Assembly: GCF_000004075.3 (NCBI RefSeq) | Contig: NC_026658.2 | Span: 2,480,001 to 2,544,000, forward strand | Origin: Cucumis sativus | Lineage: Eukaryota > Streptophyta > Magnoliopsida > Cucurbitales > Cucurbitaceae | DNA length: 64,000 nt | Direction of reading: 5' to 3' | Shown here: positions 55,713-64,000 of the stretch, one piece after another | Numbering within the stretch: the stretch's first letter is position 1 | Layout of the letters: every line of letters starts with the position of its first letter | Notes under the pieces: model-generated | What the model was told of the DNA's origin: nothing | Database searches by the model: none | The model's input: the letters and a program-made list of their open reading frames with translations, nothing else | Program-made: the position numbers and the translations under genes

Positions 55713-57009
55713 CTAGTTCAATGAAGGAGGAGATCGATCAAAGAAGTCAAATAAATCAGCTGTGAAATCATCAAAGCAATCATCTGGGGTTGTATAGTAA
55801 GGGTTTCCATTCTTAACTTCTAAACTACTTTCTGCTTTGATCTCTTGTTCTTTAGGCATTGAATTGCTCATGAAATGCAGGGAATTGTTTGTTTCCAAAG
55901 TCTCACCTGGTTCGAACACGTCTTGCACATTGCACGGAATGTGGTTTGGTGCTAGTCCATGGCAGTCGGGAAACATTCCGATCTCTTGCGAGGATTGAGC
56001 AAATTGGGAGAAACAGCAATGAGAAAAAGGGTCAAAGGGTGCTACCATGTGTATGGTTGAAGTTCCAAATATTTGATTTTCATTTTCCATTGTAAGCATA
56101 TTTGACTGTACTGATAGCGTCGCCATCTTGTGCATCTCTGAGTTTCCTAATTGGAAAGCATTCTTGAAATGATCTTTCCAGGTCGATGATTGTTCATCCG
56201 GCTGAGACGAGCTGGAGCTAGGAACCTGCAAATACATCAGCCATACTACCAAAAAATCACCAAAATGATAGTCTAATCTTCATTACAGACGAAGGTTGGA
56301 CATCTACAAGAAGTTGTAAGTTGGTAACTATTAACTTAAGAAACCAATTATCTTCCATTTAACTTAAATAGAAAACTATTTTACCTCTAAGACAGGCATT
56401 TCATGGAGTCTTTGAGACTCTAAACTCCTCTGTTTATTTTTCTGAGATTTCTGTGGTGGGGTTTGCAAAATCTTTTCCAATCTCTTCCTTCGTGTGCTCC
56501 AAAAATTCTTCACATCATTATCTGTCCTTCCCTCCAAATACGTTGCGATTTTCGCCCATTTGTTCCCAAATTGTGCCTGTAATTCAATCACCACCCTCTC
56601 TTCATCTGCTGTAAATTTGCATCCTCTGCACAAATATGCATATTCTTTACATCACTACTTATAAAGAGAACCAAAACCTTACAATTAGTACAAGAACAGG
56701 AAACTAAGGGAACAACTGAGAGCACGTTCGAACAATTTTCTCAAGTGTTCATAAACACTATATGTGCTCTTAGGAAGTCAATCCAAATACACTCTAAAAT
56801 TCAAATCTTATTACTTACGTCTTCAAGTTGGGTTGAAGTCGATTAACCCAACGTAGCCGGCAGGATTTTCCAGTCCGGGGAAGAAGACCTTTGGATCGAA
56901 GGGAGCTCCAGTCTCTTGGACCAAACTTATTGACATAGTTGATCAGAATCTCATCTTCTTCAGCCGTCCATGGCCCTTTCTTCATAACAATCCCTTTTTG
57001 TCTTTCCAT
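55713..57009 (-). CDS. DUO1: R2R3-MYB transcription factor DUO1
   Basis: DUO1 is a nuclear MYB factor needed in Arabidopsis for the generative cell to divide and form sperm. Three exons (56819-57009, 56385-56625, 55713-56225) give 314 residues. The R2 repeat (about 10-63) contains KKGPWTAEEDE, GPRDWSSLRSKGLLPRTGKS and CRLRWVNRL; R3 (about 65-115) contains TGCKFTADEERVVIELQAQF, GNKWAKIATYLEGRTDNDVK and NFWSTRRKRL. The extra lysine of TGCKF (Lys67), absent from ordinary R2R3 repeats (typically RGNF), is the known DUO1 hallmark. The tail ends in an acidic, aromatic stretch (DDCFDDFTADLFDFFDRSPP) that may be the activation domain. A near-perfect miR159 target site lies in R2. I chose ATG 57009; the frame runs a little further upstream but without an ATG. 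The gene lies in an otherwise conserved block, so it may have moved in here. Confidence 0.9.
56890..56910 (-). promoter_or_regulatory. miR159-like target site in DUO1 R2 coding sequence
   Basis: On the transcript strand this 21-nt stretch, which encodes W-S-S-L-R-S-K, agrees with the perfect complement of miR159 (from memory, UAGAGCUCCCUUCAAUCCAAA) at all but two bases, and both differences are A-to-G changes that would make G:U wobbles. DUO1 is a reported miR159 target in Arabidopsis, so the site supports the gene call. It is inferred to allow cleavage in cells outside the male germline. Confidence 0.75.
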
Positions 57010-59448
57010 TTCCAAACACAATTTTTCTCTTCTCTTCTCTGCAACTCTCTTCTTCTAAGTGTAGGACAGTGTCATATTGGAAACTTTCTTTTCTTTTTTC
57101 TTATTTTTGCCTCTGCTTCTCTGTGGTTTACTCCATGGAAGTCTTAGAAGGTTAGCCGTTAGATTCTTCATGAGATTTTGACGAGTGGATGAGATGTTAT
57201 TGTGTTTCGTTTCTGTGCGTTGGGGGGAACATTGGATTATGTCTCTTCCCCACTTTACATTAGTAGCGGTTTTGACGGTTAGTGGTAAAGATGCATTTCC
57301 CCGCCCGCTTGAGTTTTGGGTTTCAAATTCGAGTAATTACTCTTGTATCCTTCTCGTGGTTTATTTAATATTACATTCTAATCATGGATTTCTCAGTTTT
57401 ATGTTTGTATTTACATTTTCAAAAACTTAAAAACTCCATTTTTTTCCTTCCATATAATTATAAGTTCCTTTGAATGTTTAATGCTCGTTTAAGTTTAATT
57501 ATCAAATTATTTTCTAGCATTACCTCTAAATCTCAAATAGAAAAGGAATATGATTTTAGTTCTTTAAGTTTTGAAGAATACATCTATTTGGTTTTTAGTT
57601 TTCAAAACGGAATTTTTAAACATGGTAAAGATCTCTCAAATAATTTATTATTATATTTTAAATAATTTTCTCTCTCTAAAATTGTTTATTAAAATTTTGT
57701 TAAAATTTAAATACCTTATAATTATTTTTAAAAAGTTAAGAAAATAACCATTTAAATCTATTTCTAAAAATTTAGGGGCTTTGTCAACTTGAGTAATTTA
57801 GGAGAGACGGATTACTTCGATAAAAAAAACGAATCTATGGATGACCAATTAAAGAAAAACTTTACTGTATTCACATTTTTCATTAAAATATTCACATTAT
57901 CGTTATTCGTATTAATTCTTCCAATAACTTTTCTATAATTACTATCAACTAAACTCTTTTATGGTTAGCGAAGTGTTTCCTACTAAAAAGATATTTTTTA
58001 AAAATCCAAAGACTACTAAAAGTATATTTTAAAACTCATGAATTCAAAACACATATTCTTTTCCCTGCCATTTAAAAAACATTTTTTTTTTATAGAAAAA
58101 TGTGAGTGATAGAGCAAAAAAAATAGATCAACCCTTGGTGAACTAAGAGGATAATCTTCAATCTAGATTTCATTTGAGCAATCATGTTGTGGTTGTCACA
58201 TTACTAACAGATAAAATCACGATGGTTGAAGGTTCAATTTCTACTTTTATCGTGGTTGTATTAAAGAAATTATTACTAATTTTTCACTATGACTATTTAC
58301 ACGGGTTGAACATGTCAACTCGATTTATTTTATCCATCATTTTTCTAATATATAAAGACTACGACAAAAAAATTTCCCCTCACCATTGGAATGTAAATGA
58401 TTAATAACTAAAATTATGCTTTATTGTTATTGTTATTAGTTAATTATTTGGAGACTTGTTTGATAACATTTGAACAAATGTCTCTTGTCCAAACTATTTA
58501 ACTTATTAACTCGTTTTTTTTTTTTTTTTATAATTTGTGTTGTTTTCTAACACCTTGTTACTTTCATTTTCATGATATTTTTGAGCAAAATGGAGACTAG
58601 CTTGATACAAAGCACAATGCTCCTATGACTAACATCAAAGACATTAAGTCTACTTTTCTAATCAATTAGTTCAAATCCTAAGTGGCAAAGTAAAATGTAA
58701 ATTGACCTAATTTTTAAGTTTCTTTTAGGACAAGATGAGATGAAATATTGAGTTATTTAACATGTATATAAACGTCAAGTGATTCATGTTCTTGTTGACT
58801 TTTATTTTTTAATTTCAAACATTATTCAGCCCTTACTTGAGATAAGAAATACATATAAGAATATTAATTTACTAGCAACAGGATCGAATTCAAAAGTGAC
58901 TCGTATAGTGGGTTTATTGTTTATAAGAGTGCATTTTCACAATATACATTGTAATAGCTAGTAACAATGGAGGAAGTGATGAGTTCAATTTCTATAATTC
59001 ATTAAGATTTAGTGGTCACTTGACCTACTAGATGGAGTTAATAAGTCTGAAGTTAGCATATTTATATAACTTATGGGTGAATGTATATTTATGGGGCTCT
59101 TGAAAAATAACAAAAAAAAATTATGATAATAGTAAATTTAAAAGTCGATAACCTATAGTTAGGTTCTGATAATCCTTTGATAGTCTTCTAATTACTGATT
59201 TTGATACTCTTATGAAAATTGTGGATTAGTGTATCTCATATTTGTAATATCACATCACATATTCGCAATATGTAAAAGGTGTGTTATAAGTCTTTCTTTT
59301 TGTTTTTTTTTTTGTTTTTGTAGCAGAGATTGAAACTTGATTGAATACAAATGAAAGAGGACAAAAATTTTGAGTCCACAATTGTAGAGGAGTTTCAACC
59401 TTAATCAACGAGGCACTGAATTTTGTTCGAATCTCCATTCTCCACTAA
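57010..59448. other. DUO1 upstream and asparaginase upstream intergenic
   Basis: This holds two divergent promoters, for DUO1 and for the asparaginase gene. It is AT-rich, with T runs near 58507-58528 and 59300-59318. No other coding exon is recognised. Confidence 0.5.
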
Positions 59449-62400
59449 ATGGAACGTTTTGGCCTTGATTCTAAGGATCGGCTTCGAGCTTCCGCCTTGC
59501 TGCTTATATTGCTTTTCCTGGTACTCAGTAGAAGAACCCATCGCCGTATTTCTCTATTCAATGCCATTTTCAATTTTCTCAGTTTGGTGTTTGAAACGGC
59601 TTAGAATTTTGAAAGAGAATTTGAGAAGCACCCAATTCTTTACTTTAGCGTAATTTTGAACCCCGATTCTTCAATTTTCGTTTCTAGCTGGAATTGATTT
59701 GGGAGTTTTCCCATCTCCGGTGTTCTTTTAAGTTCTCATCCTCTTCCCTAAATTCATGCTTACAGGGTTTCACCTGCTTAGTTTCTTCATTGAAATGTTA
59801 CGTTTCCATTATCTTTGTTGAAGTTTTCATCGATTATTGAGTTATTAGGTGACTGAACGTGTAGCTGGAGAGTCGAGCTTGTACCCTTTGGTCGTAAGCA
59901 CATGGCCCTTTTTGGAGGCTGTTGAAAGGGCATGGAGTGCTGCTAATAATGGCAATTCAGCAGTTGATTCTGTTGTAGAAGGATGTTCTGCCTGTGAAGA
60001 ACTGAGATGTGATGGTACAGGTAGGCACTTTTATTTTATAAAGAAATTGACGTGGGTCTAAATGTAGATATTTGTGCTCAAAATGGAGTTTATTGGCTTA
60101 TCTTTGAATAGATTTGTTGAGCAGTTCACGGGGTGTTTTCTTTACACGGAAAATATATTGGATTTGCCAAAAGTTTTGGATAGAGATGCAATGAGGGTTT
60201 TGAAGTAGAGGTTACTTTCTGCAGTTTATGGTAATGTCCCCTCCTGCAGGAGTGTTTAGCAGGAAAAAAGTATGGATGCACTATGTATTTTATATCACCA
60301 TTTCACCTCAAGATTGTTTTCATGAAAACAATTTTATTGTATTGGTTGGTTCACTTTATTTTCTCTAGTGGACCTGTTAGTAGGATTCAAGCCTGAAGGT
60401 CTCACCATCTGTAAGAGAAAAAAAAAAAACAAATAGATCTTGTTGGGTTCCTGAGAAATTCTTGGATTTCTTTCAGAAGCGGATGATTTTTCATCTACTT
60501 CCCATGTTTCAAGAATGATTATCATGACATTGAGAAATACCCAAAAAGGCATTTAGGAAATAAATATGATTCAATCTCTGCGCGGTTCGTTTCAAGAAAG
60601 GAAGATCCCTAAGAATCAATCCTTCTTTTAGTTGTTGCAATGCTTCAAAATTTTCTCCATAGAAGCACATTTTGCTATTCCGGGTTGGATGCTTTAATAT
60701 ACATCAATTAATATGTGCATATGAAGTCTCTTGTTTAATGTAGTTTGCTATGTACAGTTGGACCAGGTGGAAGCCCGGATGAAAATGGAGAAACAACAAT
60801 TGATGCCATGGTTATGGATGGGGTAGACCTTCTCTCTTGTTTTCTATAATATTCATTTTCTGTTACTCTGTCTTTGTGCATCAGATTAAGGATTTACTTT
60901 ATATTTTAATAAGGATATGCCTAGGTGACGATGGAAGTTGGAGCTGTAGCTGCCATGAGGTATATTAAGGATGGTATAAAAGCTGCAAGGTTAGTGATGA
61001 GACATACTGAACACACTTTACTCGTTGGAGAGAAGGCCTCTGCTTTCTCCATTTCAATGGGTCTTCCTGGACCCACAGATCTCAGCTCGCCGGAGTCAAT
61101 AGAAAAGTGGAATAAATGGAAAGAAAACAATTGCCAACCTAATTTTCGGAAAAATGTTGTGCCTGTCAATAGCTGTGGCCCTTACCACTCTAATGGCCTT
61201 CTGCTAGTTGCTGAAACGACATGTCTAGGAGATGGTCCAAGAAGAGCCGTTGAATTAAGGTCAAATCATTTTGGTCGTCACAGTCACGATACCATATCGA
61301 TGGCAGTAATCGATAAGGTAAGTTGATAAGGGAAATTAATTCTCTTTTGTCATTAAGGTCATCTTTAAGGATTTGTTTCTTGGAATAGTTTGGGCACATT
61401 GCTGTTGGAACATCCACCAATGGGGCCACCTTCAAGATCCCAGGCAGGTAAGTTCTATTAACTGCCGACACTTTACTTTGTCAGTAAAGCTTGGCTCTTA
61501 CTTTATGCAAATTTTAAATCTGTCTTGTATATTCACAAATGAAAAATCTATTTTTGATTTATTTAATCCTTTTTCACCTAATCTCTCTTACATGATTTTC
61601 AAAGGTACTTTGTGAATTTCACTCTTCACTTTGTTGTGCATTTGTCTGTGTTTGCTCTTATAACAAAATTTTCCAATTTTCGGGTTTAATGGTTGAGAAT
61701 TCCTCGGCTGAGCTTACCCAACAAGATCGATTCACTTAGTCTTGAAGTTGAGTAATTATCCTCTCAGATTACAATATTTTAGGCTAAATGTTAGCTTTTT
61801 TTTTGTCATTAGAAAGCTCGAGTAACTAGATGCCATTGAAACTTTTGGAATCACCTCTCTGAAATTTCTTTGCTGCAGGGTGGGTGATGGTCCTATAGCA
61901 GGATCTTCAGCATATGCGGATAGTGATATCGGTGCATGTGGAGCAACTGGGGATGGCGACATCATGATGCGTTTCCTGCCATGGTAAAAACTGAGAATTT
62001 TCCATCTAATAAAATATTTGAAAAAAGGGCTGAATTCTGAAGCTAAGTTATGTTTATATAACCATTTCTATCTATTATATATGTAACTGCTTTCATTGAA
62101 ACTCAATGCACAAGCTTTCAGATGTTTTACTTTTATAAAGGTCTATTTGCTTGTTCAATAATTCTTCAATATTATCCCCACTTCTCACTTTTCCCTCTAT
62201 TTAACTGAATTTCTCATCTGTCGAACTGTCCCCATTTTGTTTGAGTCTCCAAAATATTTCTGCTTGATTACAGCTACCAAGTTGTTGAGAGTATGCGATT
62301 GGGGATGACGCCGAAGGATGCTGCTAAAGATGCCATAGCAAGGATTGCAAGGAAATTCCCTGACTTTGTTGGAGCTATATTTGCTGTTGACAAAAATGGT

Positions 62401-62493
62401 ACTCACGCCGGTGCTTGCCATGGATGGAAATTCCAATACTCAGTTCGAAGCCCAGAAATGCATAGCGCTGAGGTTTTCACTGTACTTCCTTGA
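59449..62493 (+). CDS. Isoaspartyl peptidase/L-asparaginase, Ntn hydrolase
   Basis: This belongs to the N-terminal-nucleophile family (plant-type asparaginase / glycosylasparaginase group, similar to Arabidopsis ASPG3). Seven exons (59449-59520, 59849-60020, 60758-60822, 60925-61317, 61389-61447, 61879-61983, 62274-62493) give 361 residues. The first exon alone encodes a short basic stretch and a hydrophobic segment ([11 protein letters not shown]), so a signal peptide or anchor is likely and the mature enzyme would be secretory or vacuolar. Signatures include [60 protein letters not shown] and [13 protein letters not shown]. Thr226 in HDTIS is the expected autocleavage nucleophile. Family members split into two chains just before it. 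Later motifs ([21 protein letters not shown]) match the family. Whether it prefers isoaspartyl peptides or glycosylated asparagine is not settled by sequence. Confidence 0.92.
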
Positions 62494-64000
62494 AGCTGCA
62501 ATTTTTCTTCTCTTTTGGTATTATGGTGCTTGGGATGAGTCTCATGAATGAAACACATACACTTGAAAGTATGGTTCTGGCTCATAAGCATTAGAGTTGG
62601 AAGTCGATACAAAGACATTACTTCACTGTGGTGACTGCTGATATTGGTGTATGTGACAGCATAATGGGAAGTTGAGCAAAACTGTAGAATAAAATATTGT
62701 TGTTATTTCCAAAACACTCAAGAAAAAGGTATGGCCAACGTTGACTCGTAGGAGTTTGGCCAAAAGCACTTAATTTCTTTCAATTTTTATCGATTTGATA
62801 GAACTCCAAATTCAAACACGTGCTCCCACTTTGGTTTTTTTGTGTGGTGGGGTGATCCATTAAGAAATAGTTGTTTACCATATGGCAACTATTCCAACCA
62901 AAAAAAACAAAAACAAAAACTTAAATTAGAATACATTTTAAGTGTTTAATTTTAAAAAATAAACAGAAAAATTCTAAATGTTACCTCAAGATAAGTATAA
63001 CTGCTTCATAGTTGCCCAACAAATTGACAATAATAAAAATCTTATCAAAAGCTTACAGCAATTGGCTAAAGAAAAGCGAATAGGAAAAATAGAAGTGTTA
63101 ATAGGATGACATATCTACTATTGAAGACCGAGTATGTGCGATAAGTAATAAAGAGGGTAAAGAAACTTTTGGAACTCGAACTATTCCAACCAAAATCTTG
63201 CATTTTATTGAGCTTCATTATTATACACGATCCACAAATCTTTCACTCTATTTTTTTTTGTTTAGTTCATATATATTTTATAATCTATTAAACAAGTGTA
63301 AGCTTCTACTTTCTTTTCTTTTTATTAATGATCGTTGGAAGAACAGCAGAAGAGAGAATTGTAGTGTTAACACAAGTATCTACTAAGATTGGACATTTAA
63401 ATCTTCCTATGGCAGTTTTTAATAGTTTTCATACCTCATATTTGTTATACTAAAAAAAAAGATAGTAACACGAGAAGGAAGAAAGGAAGGAAGGCGTGGA
63501 AAGATTCAATAATGTCAGTAATATCAGAATTTACACAAGTTTTAGTCATACAATGTTGGATTCATCAATCTCAACCCATTCAACAATTTTGTTCATTCCT
63601 CGTAGAAATAAAATTAGCAATTGAATTTTCTGTTTAACTGAATTAATTTATGCCTTTGTTCTTGTGATGGGACATGGCAATTAACGATATGAATTGACCA
63701 CTATATATATATATATATATATCTATAATGCTCTGGGCAACTTCATTGGTTAAATTTTAACGTATTGAACGGGAGTTTTCATCCAGTCAATATGTTTGAA
63801 TGGGTATTCCATTGGCAACGACTTCCAAAGTCTTCTCTCCAAATTCTTCAATGCTCCGTAAACTCAAATTCATGGTCATCAGTAAGCTTCAAACTTCCAC
63901 TCCTGCTCTCCAAATTTCTATAGTTCTTTCAAATGTCTACCCCTTTAGAGTAATGTCTCAAATCCCTTTTCCCTTTTCTTGAATTTTAATTTCCTTTGAT
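62494..64000. other. Asparaginase 3' region and intergenic DNA
   Basis: The left end is the asparaginase 3' UTR. The rest is AT-rich and includes a (TA)n run (about 63702-63722). A short open frame near 63800-63982 has no family resemblance. If a gene begins here it runs off the window and cannot be judged. Confidence 0.45.

Overview
This is nuclear DNA from a flowering plant. Introns are GT-AG, intergenic DNA is very AT-rich, and every protein has clear plant relatives. The repeat style looks like a cucurbit (Cucumis-like), but that is an impression and not a proof. I could assemble twelve complete reading frames: RFT1, RPL15, RPC4, SF1, an ATG3-like gene, a 2-oxoglutarate oxygenase, two hexose transporters, a RhoGAP-domain gene, the MYB gene DUO1, an isoaspartyl peptidase/asparaginase, and the SF1 leader/trailer structure around its single exon (eleven loci in all, the transporters counted separately). 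All exon junctions given were checked for splice dinucleotides and reading phase by hand.

Layout. Bases 1-6020 hold no recognised gene. A minus-strand run follows: RFT1 (6021-13555, 14 exons), ribosomal protein L15 (15192-16792), RNA polymerase III subunit RPC4 (18784-23260), splicing factor SF1/BBP (28287-30620, one coding exon), an ATG3-like gene (32854-36499, 9 exons) and a gibberellin-oxidase-like 2-ODD (37877-38973). The plus strand then carries two tandem hexose/H+ symporters (40332-42730 and 44088-47938) and a RhoGAP-domain gene (50462-54154). DUO1 lies on the minus strand (55713-57009), and the asparaginase (59449-62493) on the plus strand closes the series.

The right half resembles Arabidopsis At5g61500-At5g61540 (ATG3, STP3, RhoGAP, ASPG3), recalled from general knowledge. 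The most striking point is that the gene in the ATG3 position keeps a full in-frame 9-exon structure but has Lys where the ATG8-conjugating cysteine should be (HPC to HPK), has a changed N-terminus and a short C-terminus. It reads as an ATG3-derived pseudoenzyme. Other points of interest are a miR159-like target site in the DUO1 coding sequence, a tandemly duplicated start micro-exon in RPL15, a RhoGAP domain with Lys at the arginine-finger position plus a GC-AG intron, and two intron oddities in the transporter pair. The genes are mostly unrelated housekeeping functions and do not form one pathway.
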